A stretch of DNA of 64,000 bases, taken from the NCBI GenBank assembly GCA_020636435.1, contig JACJXX010000001.1:4605001-4669000 (forward strand), given 5' to 3'. The stretch's first letter is position 1. Each line of letters starts with the position of its first letter. The stretch comes from Lewinellaceae bacterium (lineage in GTDB: Bacteria > Bacteroidota > Bacteroidia > Chitinophagales > Saprospiraceae). This document shows positions 32,952 to 44,730 of this stretch, piece by piece. A program made the position numbers and the translations under genes. Under the pieces are notes generated by a model. That model saw only the letters and a program-made list of their open reading frames with translations. It did not search any database and was not told where the DNA came from.

Positions 32952-34304
32952 ATGCGCGAGTTTTTTAACACGGAATTGTTTAACATCTGGGGCATCACCG
33001 TCGCCGTTTGGCAGGTGGCGCTGGGGGCGTTGCTGCTGGCCGGCCTGTTTCTTGCTTACTGGTTGATTGCCTTCCGGCTGCTGCCCAGGGTCTTTGGAAA
33101 GGTTGAGGTTGAAAAAGCCGACCGCCGGAAAATGAGGGCCATTCTGGCTACCTTTTTTATGCTTACGGCCCTGTTGGGCTTGCTGTTTGTTTTCAAATTT
33201 GACCGATTGCTGATAGAAACGACCAAGGAAACGGCGCCCAACCTCAAGATTTCCACGCTTTTACAGGCACTGATCGTCTGGCAGCTCGCGCGGTTGCTCG
33301 ATCTGGTAATCTCCAAAATTCTCATTCATAGTTATTACGAGCAGAAAGAAGAAAAGGCCATTGAACTGGACCATTACCAGACGGATTCCAAAAAGCGAGC
33401 AAACCGCACAGTTCAATACGTCGTTTATGTGCTGGCCTTGCTGTTCATCGTACAGGCTTTTGAGGTCAATCCTGAATTTTTCACTTACCCGCCAACCAAA
33501 GGGCAAACAGAAGGGACGCCATTTACCCTGGCTAACATCCTGAACGCCATTTTCATCCTGCTCGTCGCCCGCCTCATCAGTTGGGTGATGATCCAGTTGA
33601 TCTTAAAAAATTATTATCGGAACAAACACATCAATGTAGGTTCTCAGTACGCCATCAATCAATTGTTGCAGTACTTCGTTTACGTCATTGCCATCCTGAT
33701 GGCACTGGAGGCGCTTGGCTTCTCCCTGACGGTCCTGTGGGGAGGCGCCGCCGCTTTGCTGGTGGGCATTGGCCTGGGGTTGCAGGAGACGTTCAAAGAC
33801 CTGTTCTCCGGCATCATCATGTTGTTCGAACGAAGGATAGAAGTTGGCGATGTCGTAGAAGTAGACGGCCTGGTCGGCACGGTGCGGCGGATTGGCGTGC
33901 GCACGTCGCTGGTGGAAACCCGGGATAACATCACCGTAATCGTTCCCAATTCGAAGCTCATCATTGACAAGGTGGTCAACTGGAGCCTCAATGATAATAA
34001 AGCCCGCTTTTTTGTGCAGGTGGGCGTGGCTTATGGCTCCGATACGGGGCTGGTCAAAAAAATCCTGCTCAACGTGGCCAGGGAGAATGCCTTCGTCTTG
34101 CGCCACCCCCCTCCATTTGTCCGCTTCATCAGCTTTGGAGATTCTTCGCTGGATTTTCAGGTCCACTTCTGGTCGCATGAATTCCTCAGGATCGAAGATG
34201 TCAAAAGCGATATTCGGTTCGAGATCGACCAGGCATTCCGCCAGAACGGCGTCACCATACCGTTCCCGCAGCGCGATGTCTGGATGAAGGGAGGAGAGGG
34301 TTGA
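32952..34304 (+). CDS. MscS-family mechanosensitive ion channel
   Basis: Read from ATG 32952 (MREFFNTELFN), because the open frame further upstream overlaps the ade start region. The 450-residue protein has an N-terminal block of four or five membrane helices. The MscS core follows: a pore-lining TM3 (WGGAAALLVGIGLGLQETFKD) and beta domain (RRIEVGDVVEVDGLVGTVRRIG...TSLVETRDNITVIVPNSKLI), with the usual C-terminal cytoplasmic part (FVQVGVAYGSD). It should open under membrane tension to relieve osmotic shock. No gating partner is seen. Confidence 0.92.
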   Translation: MREFFNTELFNIWGITVAVWQVALGALLLAGLFLAYWLIAFRLLPRVFGKVEVEKADRRKMRAILATFFMLTALLGLLFVFKFDRLLIETTKETAPNLKISTLLQALIVWQLARLLDLVISKILIHSYYEQKEEKAIELDHYQTDSKKRANRTVQYVVYVLALLFIVQAFEVNPEFFTYPPTKGQTEGTPFTLANILNAIFILLVARLISWVMIQLILKNYYRNKHINVGSQYAINQLLQYFVYVIAILMALEALGFSLTVLWGGAAALLVGIGLGLQETFKDLFSGIIMLFERRIEVGDVVEVDGLVGTVRRIGVRTSLVETRDNITVIVPNSKLIIDKVVNWSLNDNKARFFVQVGVAYGSDTGLVKKILLNVARENAFVLRHPPPFVRFISFGDSSLDFQVHFWSHEFLRIEDVKSDIRFEIDQAFRQNGVTIPFPQRDVWMKGGEG

Positions 34305-34568
34305 GGGGCATTTATGTGTAAAAGTGTAAATGAAGTCGACATAGGAGGAGCTCTCAGGCAACCCCATCGCACAGGCCTCTTTTACACGTTTACACCCTCT
34401 TCGTCCGCCAAAGCCACGGGCGGCGGCGGATACACGTTTACACAAAGGTTGTGGCTCCGCTACCTCATGAAAAGCCCATGTGGCACTACGTAGTAAATAA
34501 TCGGGAATTAGCTCTATTTTTGCAGTTTGTTCAACACTGGGCCGCCCTTGCGGGTTATTAATGCTGTG

Positions 34569-37442
<2,874 letters not shown>

Positions 37443-37515
37443 CCAATAGTCCTCCAAATTCTTTTTATATTTGGATTAAAACCACCGCCACACATCACCA
37501 ATCGCGTCAACACCT

Positions 37516-39042
37516 ATGAGGAAGTGGATCAACAAAGCCTTCAAGTGGTACTACCAGCAGCGGTACAAAGGCATTCAGCATTTCATGCAGCACCCCCATG
37601 AAGTGCAGCGCAGCCTGCTGAAAAACCTGCTGGAAGCCACCAAGCATACCGAATGGGGCAAATCCTACGGCTACCGCAGCATCCGAACGCCGGAGCAGTT
37701 TGCCGAGCGGCTGCCGGTGCAGGATTACGAAAGCCTTAAGCCTTTCATCACCCGCATGATGCACGGCGAAAAAGATGTGCTGTGGAGCGGGCAGGTGCGC
37801 TGGTTTTCCAAATCCTCGGGCACGACCAGCGACCGCAGCAAGTTCATCCCCGTCACCAGCCAGAACCTCAAGAAGTGCCACATCCGCGGCACCTGGGATA
37901 CGATGACGCTGTTCTATCACAACCGCCCCGACGCCCGCCAGTTCGAGAGCCGAAACATGATCATGGGAGGCAGCCTGCACCGCTTCGAACCCTATCCGCG
38001 CACCATGATCGGCGATGTGTCGGCCATCATGACCTACAACATGCCCATCATGGGCCGCCCCTTCTTTTTTCCGGATATCAAAACGGCCCTGCTGGACGAT
38101 TGGGAGGTAAAGCTGGAAAAACTGGCCCAGGCTGCCGCCAAACAGACAGATATGGCCATGATCGGCGGCGTGCCGACCTGGACCGTGGTGCTCTTCCGCC
38201 GCATCCTGGAGATCACCGGGAAAAAAAACATGCTGGAGGTATGGCCCCGGTTTCAGGGTTACATTCACGGCGGCGTTAGCTTTACGCCCTACCGCAAGCA
38301 ATTTGAGGCCTTCCTGCCTTCTCCCGACATCAGCTACCAGGAAATCTACAACGCCTCCGAGGGCTACTTCGCCATTCAGAACGATTTTTCCAGTGACGAC
38401 ATGCTGCTGTTGCTCAACAACGGCATCTACTACGAATTCCTGCCGATGGAGGAGTGGCATAAGGAATATCCCCGGGCTATCCCCCTTTCGGAAGTGGAAA
38501 AAGGCAGAAACTACGCTCTGGTGATTTCCACCAATTCGGGCCTGTGGCGCTATACACCAGGCGATACCGTTATGTTCACATCCACTTATCCCTTCAAGAT
38601 CAAGATCACTGGCCGGACCAAGCAGTTCGTCAACGCTTTCGGCGAGGAGGTCATGGTGGAAAATACGGACCAGGCCCTGGCGCTGGCCTGCCAGCAGACG
38701 GGAGCTATCGTGACGGAATACACCGTCGCCCCGGTTTACTTTAAAGGCTCCGGCAAGGGCGGGCACGAGTGGCTGGTGGAATTCGAAAAAGAACCGCCCA
38801 GCCTGAAAGACTTTACCCGCCGGCTGGACAAGAACCTGCAACTCGCCAACTCGGATTATGAGGCAAAGCGCTCCAAAAATATCGCTTTGGAGCAACTGCG
38901 GCTGCACCTCCTTCCTCCGGGTACTTTCCACAAGTGGATGCGCGCCCGCGGCAAGTTCGGCGGCCAGCACAAGGTGCCCCGCCTGGCCAACCACCGGCAG
39001 TATGTGGAGGAGATACTTGACTTTTTGGGCAATAAGGTTTGA
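37516..39042 (+). CDS. GH3 auxin-responsive promoter family protein (acyl-adenylating)
   Basis: The 508-residue protein matches bacterial GH3 members of the ANL adenylating superfamily. The phosphate-loop segment is WFSKSSGTTSDRSKFIPVT. Also present are GVSFTPYRKQFEAFLP, EIYNASEGYFAIQ, the GLWRYTPGDTVMFTSTYPFKIKITGRTKQFVNAFGEEV stretch (adenylate-binding Asp and the hinge) and a small C-terminal domain. In plants GH3 enzymes conjugate amino acids to hormones; bacterial functions are not established. The name here has nothing to do with glycoside hydrolase family 3. No neighbouring gene suggests the substrate. Confidence 0.9.
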   Translation: MRKWINKAFKWYYQQRYKGIQHFMQHPHEVQRSLLKNLLEATKHTEWGKSYGYRSIRTPEQFAERLPVQDYESLKPFITRMMHGEKDVLWSGQVRWFSKSSGTTSDRSKFIPVTSQNLKKCHIRGTWDTMTLFYHNRPDARQFESRNMIMGGSLHRFEPYPRTMIGDVSAIMTYNMPIMGRPFFFPDIKTALLDDWEVKLEKLAQAAAKQTDMAMIGGVPTWTVVLFRRILEITGKKNMLEVWPRFQGYIHGGVSFTPYRKQFEAFLPSPDISYQEIYNASEGYFAIQNDFSSDDMLLLLNNGIYYEFLPMEEWHKEYPRAIPLSEVEKGRNYALVISTNSGLWRYTPGDTVMFTSTYPFKIKITGRTKQFVNAFGEEVMVENTDQALALACQQTGAIVTEYTVAPVYFKGSGKGGHEWLVEFEKEPPSLKDFTRRLDKNLQLANSDYEAKRSKNIALEQLRLHLLPPGTFHKWMRARGKFGGQHKVPRLANHRQYVEEILDFLGNKV

Positions 39043-39085
39043 CGGGGGATGGAGTGATTGAAGGGGTGAATGCCTAATCATTCCC

Positions 39086-39865
39086 TCATTCCCTCCCTCC
39101 CTCAATCTCCCACATATCCCCCCACAGCCGCGAAGCCCCGTCCACGTAAAGCGTCTCTCCGCTGATGTACTTTGCCAGAGCCATGAACAGGACGGCCTCC
39201 GCCACTTCATCCGTCGTGCCGAGGCGTTTCATCGGCACCGTTTTGCTCACCTGAGCGACCAGCTCCGGCGGGTAGTTTTCCAGGCCGGTAGATTGAATGA
39301 TGCCCGGAGCCACGCAGTTGACTCGGATGCCCCGGTTGGCCCATTCCACCGCCAGCGACTTGGTGAGGTTGTCTACCCCGGCGCGGGCGGCCCCGGTATG
39401 CGCCATGCCCGGAAAACCGCAGTGCAGGTCGACGATGATGTTGACGATATTGCCCTGCTTTTGGGGAAAAAAGAAATGCTGCGCCATGGCCTGGGTCATA
39501 AACCAGGTGCCATTGAGGTTGGTGTTGATGACAGCCAGCCAGCCCTTGGGGCTGATATCCTCGGCCGGCGAAGGGAACTGCCCGCCGGCGTTGTTGACCA
39601 GCAGGTCGAGTTTGCCACTCTTTTCTTTAATGAAACCGGCTAGTGCTTCGATGCGCTCCGGCTCCCGGATGTCGAGCTGAAAGCTGTGACACCTGCCGTG
39701 CTCGCGGAGTTGCTCCGCCGCCTGCTCCAGGCGGCTTTGCTTGCGGGAGGCAATGTACACCTCGGCGCCGTACTGAAGCAGGCGCTTCGCTATGGCGTAG
39801 CCAATGCCGCTGCCGCCACCGGTAACCAGAGCGGTTTGCCCCGAAAAAATTCCTTCTTTAAACAT
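39086..39865 (-). CDS. SDR oxidoreductase of the 2,4-dienoyl/trans-2-enoyl-CoA reductase type
   Basis: Read from ATG 39865 (MFKEGIFSGQTALVTGGGSGIG), 259 residues. The cofactor motif is TGGGSGIG, with NNAGGQFPSP following. In place of the usual Tyr-x-x-x-Lys the sequence reads HTGAARAGVDNLTKSLAVEW, the arrangement of peroxisomal-type enoyl-CoA reductases that lack the catalytic Tyr. It probably acts in unsaturated fatty acid oxidation with NADPH. It converges on the GH3-family gene with 43 bp between stops. Confidence 0.87.
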   Translation of the reverse strand: MFKEGIFSGQTALVTGGGSGIGYAIAKRLLQYGAEVYIASRKQSRLEQAAEQLREHGRCHSFQLDIREPERIEALAGFIKEKSGKLDLLVNNAGGQFPSPAEDISPKGWLAVINTNLNGTWFMTQAMAQHFFFPQKQGNIVNIIVDLHCGFPGMAHTGAARAGVDNLTKSLAVEWANRGIRVNCVAPGIIQSTGLENYPPELVAQVSKTVPMKRLGTTDEVAEAVLFMALAKYISGETLYVDGASRLWGDMWEIEGGRE

Positions 39866-40046
39866 AGATGTTATTCCTTTTTTAGGGTGTAAAAGTTGAT
39901 GAGTTTTGCCCGAGATGGCCGTTTGCCAACTTTCACATTCTTCACCAATGCGCCATTTTGACACTAACCTTAAAGCCTCACAGGCTATACAGGGTTAAAG
40001 CGGGACAAAATGTCAGCCAGGTTGCCAATTTTTCCCGTTTCACAGG

Positions 40047-40064
40047 TTGGAATGGCATTTGCAA
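40047..40064 (+). promoter_or_regulatory. Sigma-54-like -24/-12 promoter before hsp20
   Basis: TTGGAATGGCATTTGCAA holds GG and GC dinucleotides exactly 10 bases apart inside TTGG...TTGCA, as sigma-54 promoters require, though the -24 box lacks the usual CA after GG. It would start transcription about 42 bp before the hsp20 ATG at 40117. Sigma-54 control of Hsp20 genes is known in several phyla; assignment here is inference. Confidence 0.45.
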
Positions 40065-40116
40065 TATGATAAGTGAAATTTGAATTTAAAAACTTAAAAA
40101 TAAAAACTTCAAAGCC

Positions 40117-40569
40117 ATGACTGTCTTAAGCGTAAAACCGGTAATCAGAAAGCGGAGCCGGGTCAATGATTTTGACCGTATTTTCGATGGGTTTTTCAAC
40201 GCCGGCTTTCCGGCTGCCAACCCCAACGGGAACGGATTGAAAGCAAAGCCTGCCGTGAATGTCCTTGAAACCGGCGATGCATTTCGCATCGAAGTAGCCG
40301 CACCCGGCCTGGAAAAAGGCGACTTCATCGTAGATGTCGATAAAAATGTACTCCGCATTGAAGTGAACAAGGAATTCAAGGCGGAAGAAGGCGAAACCTA
40401 TAAGCGCCTCGAATTCGGCTACTATGCGTTCAAGCGCAGCTTCCAACTGCCGGAAACTGTTGATACCGATGGCATCGACGCCAACTACGTGAATGGAATA
40501 CTGCTGATCGCCCTTCCCAAGAAGGAGGAAGCGAAAGAAAAGCCGGCACGCACCATACAGATCGGCTAA
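40117..40569 (+). CDS. Hsp20/alpha-crystallin small heat-shock protein (first of two)
   Basis: The 150-residue ATP-independent chaperone has a disordered N-terminus (FDRIFDGFFNAGFPAANPNG), an alpha-crystallin domain (about 48-135: VNVLETGDAFRIEVAAPGLEKGDFIVDVDKNVLRIEV, and the ANYVNGILLIALPKKEEAKEK motif with 'A-x-x-x-N-G-[IV]-L') and a short C-terminal tail. It should bind unfolding proteins as an oligomer. It lies 79 bp before a second, related hsp20 gene, so the pair is an old duplication. A sigma-54-like promoter is 53 bp upstream. Confidence 0.94.
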   Translation: MTVLSVKPVIRKRSRVNDFDRIFDGFFNAGFPAANPNGNGLKAKPAVNVLETGDAFRIEVAAPGLEKGDFIVDVDKNVLRIEVNKEFKAEEGETYKRLEFGYYAFKRSFQLPETVDTDGIDANYVNGILLIALPKKEEAKEKPARTIQIG

Positions 40570-40648
40570 ACCGATATTTTGACATTGCGTTGACGAAGAT
40601 CATTAAATCTTTGACAGCTCTTATTTGTTAACTCAATAAACAACTACC

Positions 40649-41089
40649 ATGAGCCTTATAAAATATAATCCGTTTGCCCAGAAAAGCATGGGCAATTTCT
40701 TTGACGACTTTTTTAACCGCGACGTTACGGACTTTTTCGGAAGTGACTTTTCCAGGAACACTCCGTCTGTAAATGTTTTGGAAACAGAAAACAGCTACCG
40801 CGTAGAAGTGGCTGCCCCCGGCCTCGAGAAAAAAGATTTCGAGGTGAGCCTCGACAACGGGTTTTTGACTATCTCAGCTAAGAAAGAGCATCAGGAAGAG
40901 GTGAAAGAAGGCGATAAGTACATGCGCCGCGAGTTCAACTTCAGCTCTTTCACCCGCAGTTTCCAGCTGCCGGATACCGTAAAGGCTGACGATATCGCCG
41001 CCAACTACGAGAATGGCGTGCTGAAGATCACGCTTCCGAAAAAAGAAGAAGCTAAGATCGAAGCCGCCAAAGTCATAAAAATCAAATAA
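40649..41089 (+). CDS. Hsp20/alpha-crystallin small heat-shock protein (second of two)
   Basis: The 146-residue Hsp20 (MSLIKYNPFAQKSMGNFFDD start) has the alpha-crystallin domain at about 40-125: VNVLETENSYRVEVAAPGLEKKDFEVSL, FNFSSFTRSFQLPDTVKADDIAANYENGVLKITLPKKEEAK. It is clearly paralogous to the upstream gene (VNVLET...VEVAAPGLEK, FQLPDTV, NGVLKI) but differs in the N-terminal arm, which suggests hetero-oligomers or different clients. It is followed by a strong terminator at 41153-41187. Cotranscription with the first hsp20 is likely. Confidence 0.95.
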   Translation: MSLIKYNPFAQKSMGNFFDDFFNRDVTDFFGSDFSRNTPSVNVLETENSYRVEVAAPGLEKKDFEVSLDNGFLTISAKKEHQEEVKEGDKYMRREFNFSSFTRSFQLPDTVKADDIAANYENGVLKITLPKKEEAKIEAAKVIKIK

Positions 41090-41152
41090 AGAACTCCGGA
41101 CAGGCAACTGTCCGAAAGGTTAGTTAATAGGGTTTTAGGTGTTTATTTTGGA

Positions 41153-41187
41153 AGCCGGCACGATACCTCGTGCCGGCTCTTTTTTTT
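41153..41187 (+). terminator. Rho-independent terminator after the hsp20 pair
   Basis: AGCCGGCACGA (41153-41163), loop TACC, TCGTGCCGGCT (41168-41178), then CTTTTTTTT. A GC-rich 11-bp perfect stem followed by eight T residues is a classic intrinsic terminator. Confidence 0.93.
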
Positions 41188-41269
41188 GCGCCGTGCATAA
41201 AATGTGGGTGTAGGTTAAAAATCCTGGAGATTATCAAAAAATATTATCTTGGTTCCTCAATGCAAATTT

Positions 41270-41848
41270 ATGGAACGAAGAGAGATCCTGAAATACACTG
41301 CGCTTCTAACCGGCGCCGCCGTCGGCGCCCCTTTGTGGAGCGCGCTCCTTTCCGGATGCGATGCCGCACCCAACGAAAATGCTGCAACCGATCAGCTGCA
41401 ATTTTTTAACCGGGAGGAATTCGTATTGCTTGCCGGCGTAATCGACCTGATCCTTCCCAAAACAGATAGCCCGTCCGCTTCCGATGTCGGCGTTCACTAC
41501 ACAATAGACGGCATGGTGGGAACGGTATATCAGGACGAGGACAAAGCGGGCTTCAGGAAAGGTTTCGACGCTCTGGCCGGCTATCTGAATTCGGCCACTG
41601 AAGGCAAGGGGCTGCTCAGCCGGGAAACGAGCGAACAACTCAACCTGCTGCAGCAACTGGAAAGCTCGAAGGAAGAAGGATTGGAAGAGGCCCGAAACGC
41701 TTTCCTGGACCTTAAACAGCAAACCATTGCCTACTACCTGTCTGCCAAAGAAATCGCAACCAAATATTTAACCTATTTACCTGTTCCGGGAGTTTACAAA
41801 GCCTGTATTTCCGTGGAAGAAGCAGGTGGCAAAGCCTGGGCCCTATGA
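41270..41848 (+). CDS. Gluconate 2-dehydrogenase subunit 3-like lipoprotein
   Basis: Read from ATG 41270, the 192-residue protein starts MERREILKYTALLTGAAVGA with a twin-arginine-like motif and a lipobox-like LLSGC. The body (REEFVLLAGVIDLILPKTDSPSASDVGV ... VYQDEDKAGFRKGFDALAGYL) matches the small gamma subunit of membrane-bound gluconate/GMC dehydrogenases. It chaperones or completes the flavoprotein partner. Its TGA overlaps the ATG of the GMC gene (ATGA at 41845-41848), so the two are coupled in one operon. Confidence 0.88.
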   Translation: MERREILKYTALLTGAAVGAPLWSALLSGCDAAPNENAATDQLQFFNREEFVLLAGVIDLILPKTDSPSASDVGVHYTIDGMVGTVYQDEDKAGFRKGFDALAGYLNSATEGKGLLSRETSEQLNLLQQLESSKEEGLEEARNAFLDLKQQTIAYYLSAKEIATKYLTYLPVPGVYKACISVEEAGGKAWAL

Positions 41849-43557
41849 AATTCAACTCTAAAGGAAAAGCCGAACGCACCTACGACGCGATCGTCATTGG
41901 CTCCGGCATCAGCGGCGGTTTCGCTGCTATGGAATTGTGCCGGAAAGGATATAAAACCCTCGTCCTCGAAAGAGGGCGGATGGTCCGGCACGGCGAATAT
42001 CCGACCGCCATGCTAGACCCCTGGGAACTGCCCAACCAGAATATGGTGACGGCAGAAGAGATCGCCAAACATTATTTCAAGCAGGACCGCCTGGGCTGGT
42101 GGGTCAGGGAAGACCACAAACACTTCATCAACAAGGATGACGAGTATCCTTATGACGAAGTCGAACGCTTCGACTGGATACGCGGCCACCACGTGGGCGG
42201 CCGGTCCATCATGTGGGGCAGGCACTGCTACCGCTGGAGCGATATCGACTTCGAAGCGAACCTGAAAGAAGGCATTGCGGTAGACTGGCCGATCCGCTAC
42301 AAAGACATCGAACCCTGGTACGATTATGTTGAAACTTTTGTGGGCGTGAGCGGCCAGAAAGAAGGGCTCAAACAGGTGCCGGACGGGAAATTCCTGCCGC
42401 CATTCCCGCTTAACTGCGCGGAGCAGCATATACGGGAAGCCGTAGCCAAAGTATTTCCGGAGCGGGTGGTAACGCCAGGCCGGATTGCCAACCTTTCTCA
42501 GTACAACCCCGAAGTGCACGAAGGAACGAGGGGCCAATGCCAGAGCCGCAACCGCTGCGTGCGGGGTTGCCCCTACGGCGCCTATTTCAGCAGCCTTTCC
42601 GCCACCCTTCCCGTAGCGGAGGCCACCGGCAACCTGAGCCTGCGGCCGAACAGCGTGGTCCACGAGATCGTTTTCGACCCCAAGGTGGGCAAAGCCAGCG
42701 GCGTCCGGATAAAAGATGCCGAAACCGGGGAAGAGCTCGAATTCTTTGCCCGCATCATCTTCTGCAACGCCAGTACGATAGGCACCACCGCTATCCTGCT
42801 CAACAGCCGCTCGGAAACGTTCCCGGACGGGCTGGGCAACAGCAGCGGCGAACTGGGCCACAACATGATGGACCACCACTACGGCATGGGGGCTTCCGGC
42901 ACATTGCCCGGCTTTGAGGATGCGTATTATCAAGGGCGCAAACCCGGGGGCTTTTACATCCCGCGGTTCAGAAATATTGATGAAGCCACCCGGCGAACCG
43001 ACTATGTCCGGGGATTTGGCTATCAGGGTGGGGCAAACCGGGGCATGAACGTTCCGGAAGGCGTTCTTGGCGCCGGCCTGAAAGATTCCATTTTTAAACC
43101 CGGCCCGTATCAGGTCGGCATGACCTGCTTCGGGGAAATGCTGCCTTACCACGAGAACCGGATGTTCCTGAATTTCGACAAGAAGGACAAATACGGCATG
43201 CCGGTCATCACTTTCGACGCCAAACTTCGGGACAACGAAATGAAGCTCCGGGAAGACGGCGTACAATGCGCCGTGGAAATACTGGAAGCCGCCGGCTGCA
43301 AAGACATCAATTTTTATAACGAAGCCACTGCCCCCGGTGCCTGCATCCACGAGATGGGCACCGCCCGCATGGGCAGAGACCCGAAAACCAGCGTGCTCAA
43401 CCAGTGGAACCAGATGCACGAGGCGCCCAATGTTTTTGTGACGGATGGGGCGTGCATGACGAGTTCGGGCACACAGAATCCGAGCATTACGTATATGGCC
43501 CTCACGGCGAGGGCGGTGGATTATGCGCATGGGCAAGTTGAGAAAGGGGCATTGTAG
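41845..43557 (+). CDS. GMC-family FAD oxidoreductase (gluconate/sugar dehydrogenase large subunit)
   Basis: The 570-residue flavoprotein has the Rossmann motif DAIVIGSGISGGFAAMELCRKG, the HVGGRSIMWGRHCYRW region and a ferredoxin-like Cys run (CQSRNRCVRGCPYGAYFS). The C-terminal GMC active-site region is GACIHEMGTARMGRD...NVFVTDGACMTSSGTQNPSITYMAL. The cofactor and partner layout (a subunit-3-like lipoprotein upstream, overlapping by 4 bp) is that of periplasmic gluconate or 2-keto-sugar dehydrogenases passing electrons to a cytochrome. No cytochrome gene is adjacent here. The substrate sugar cannot be told. Confidence 0.92.
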   Translation: MKFNSKGKAERTYDAIVIGSGISGGFAAMELCRKGYKTLVLERGRMVRHGEYPTAMLDPWELPNQNMVTAEEIAKHYFKQDRLGWWVREDHKHFINKDDEYPYDEVERFDWIRGHHVGGRSIMWGRHCYRWSDIDFEANLKEGIAVDWPIRYKDIEPWYDYVETFVGVSGQKEGLKQVPDGKFLPPFPLNCAEQHIREAVAKVFPERVVTPGRIANLSQYNPEVHEGTRGQCQSRNRCVRGCPYGAYFSSLSATLPVAEATGNLSLRPNSVVHEIVFDPKVGKASGVRIKDAETGEELEFFARIIFCNASTIGTTAILLNSRSETFPDGLGNSSGELGHNMMDHHYGMGASGTLPGFEDAYYQGRKPGGFYIPRFRNIDEATRRTDYVRGFGYQGGANRGMNVPEGVLGAGLKDSIFKPGPYQVGMTCFGEMLPYHENRMFLNFDKKDKYGMPVITFDAKLRDNEMKLREDGVQCAVEILEAAGCKDINFYNEATAPGACIHEMGTARMGRDPKTSVLNQWNQMHEAPNVFVTDGACMTSSGTQNPSITYMALTARAVDYAHGQVEKGAL

Positions 43558-43906
43558 CCGCCCAATCCCCAAGGGCGCTGGACATCAAGCCTTACATTAT
43601 TTGCTCAGTTGTATCGCCAAAACCTGGAGGCTCCAGCCAAATCCGTTTGTCACTATTTCGATTAAATTCAAATGTTTTAAATCCACAGCCTTGTGGAGAA
43701 AATTCAACAGCTTGTTGGAACTGCTTTAGGCAGCCCTTTGTTCCTATTTTAACCGGCTGAAAGTTAAGCATTGCCTATCCCTTATTGAGCTAATCTTGCC
43801 GGGCAAAAGAAGCGCTGAAGTATTTATTTAAAAATTTTTGTTTTATTATTTGCTTAATTAAAACAAAAAGTGCAAATTTGTAAGCATAACCATTATCCAT
43901 AACATC
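43558..43906. other. Intergenic region upstream of the AntA-like gene
   Basis: About 350 bp with no gene. It turns strongly AT-rich toward the AntA-like gene, where a promoter is placed (43849-43880). No repeats or hairpins stand out in the first 250 bp. Confidence 0.55.
43849..43880 (+). promoter_or_regulatory. Bacteroidota-type promoter for the AntA-like gene
   Basis: TTTG (43849-43852) and CAAATTTG (43873-43880) are 20 nt apart; the Bacteroidota consensus is TTTG, 19-21 nt, TAnnTTTG, so the -7 box differs only in its first base. Transcription would begin about 20 bp before the ATG at 43907. Confidence 0.55.
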
Positions 43907-44716
43907 ATGGTACTTCAGGTTTATATCAGCAAAAAGGGAACAAAGGTGGTCGCAGCCACCCAATTGCACCAGGCGCTTCAACTGGCGGACCATCATTACC
44001 CCACCAATGTAAAACGCTGGCTGACAGATGTATACGAGTTCAAAGACGGTATCCGAAAGCCGGTGAAAATGCAGGACTTTGCCAACCGCAAAGTCAAGGG
44101 TAATCCCATCGTAAAAGACTATTACCTCTCGGTGGAACTGGCCAAGCTGATCACCCTCAACTCCAAAAGCAAGGTGAAACAAAAGTACGCCAAATACCTC
44201 TTCTCTTTGGAAGAACAGGTGGATAACGGCGAGCTGCTCACCAAAGAGCAAGTCCTCAACGTGCTGGAGCTGGCCAAGGCCATGGGGATGGTTTCCTGCC
44301 AGGAATCTGCGGAAAAGAGCCACCTCAGAGTTTACGAAGCCCGCAATGGCGGCAGCGGCAGCAACTGGTGGAAACACCGGGCCGAGGTGATGGGCTATTC
44401 GGTTGAGAAGTTGCGCCGCAAATTGCAGCAAGTGGGCAAGAACGTCCGCGGCAAGACTCAGCGGCAAATGCTTATGCAGGTAGACAAATACGAGATGGTC
44501 CGCACCGGCGTGATCGACCTCTTCATGGCCATGGGCAAAAGCGAACGCTATGCCCGCAACCTGGGCGACCTGGCCAAAACGTTCGCTAAAGAACTCAATA
44601 TCGAAATCTTCGACGACCGCCAGCAAGCTTCCTTGTTCACCCCAGATGCCAATGACCAACTCGTCAGCGAACTGAAAGCCTTTGAGCACAGCGGCCGCCT
44701 GAGTGTTTGGCAGTGA
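43907..44716 (+). CDS. Orphan AntA/AntB-antirepressor-like DNA-interacting protein
   Basis: The 269-residue protein has an N-terminal region (residues 10-105) resembling phage AntA/AntB antirepressors and the P. aeruginosa-type KilA group: ATQLHQALQLADHHYPTNVKRWL, then DYYLSVELAKLITLNSKSKVKQKYAKYLFSLEEQ. A helical middle part follows (KEQVLNVLELAKAMGMVS, KHRAEVMGYSVEKLRRKL) and a C-terminal region (YEMVRTGVIDLFMAMGKSERYARNLGDLAKTFAKEL). There is no phage gene around it, so it looks like a domesticated regulator rather than prophage. The function is inferred and the target unknown. A hairpin overlaps its stop codon. Confidence 0.6.
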   Translation: MVLQVYISKKGTKVVAATQLHQALQLADHHYPTNVKRWLTDVYEFKDGIRKPVKMQDFANRKVKGNPIVKDYYLSVELAKLITLNSKSKVKQKYAKYLFSLEEQVDNGELLTKEQVLNVLELAKAMGMVSCQESAEKSHLRVYEARNGGSGSNWWKHRAEVMGYSVEKLRRKLQQVGKNVRGKTQRQMLMQVDKYEMVRTGVIDLFMAMGKSERYARNLGDLAKTFAKELNIEIFDDRQQASLFTPDANDQLVSELKAFEHSGRLSVWQ

Positions 44717-44730
44717 TCGCGCCGCGATCA
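44714..44730 (+). terminator. Hairpin overlapping the AntA-like stop codon
   Basis: TGATCGC (44714-44720) and GCGATCA (44724-44730) with loop GCC form a 7-bp stem that includes the TGA stop. It is a weak terminator candidate. Confidence 0.4.

Noticed and set aside
37507..39210. A 567-codon minus-strand frame over the GH3-family gene
   Set aside because: Antisense shadow; the sense protein has full ANL motifs.
40569..40649. A second sigma-54-like promoter between the two hsp20 genes
   Set aside because: No GG/GC pair with the right spacing and TTGCA is present.
42013..43572. A 519-codon minus-strand frame over the GMC oxidoreductase
   Set aside because: Shadow of the GMC gene; the sense frame carries all family motifs.
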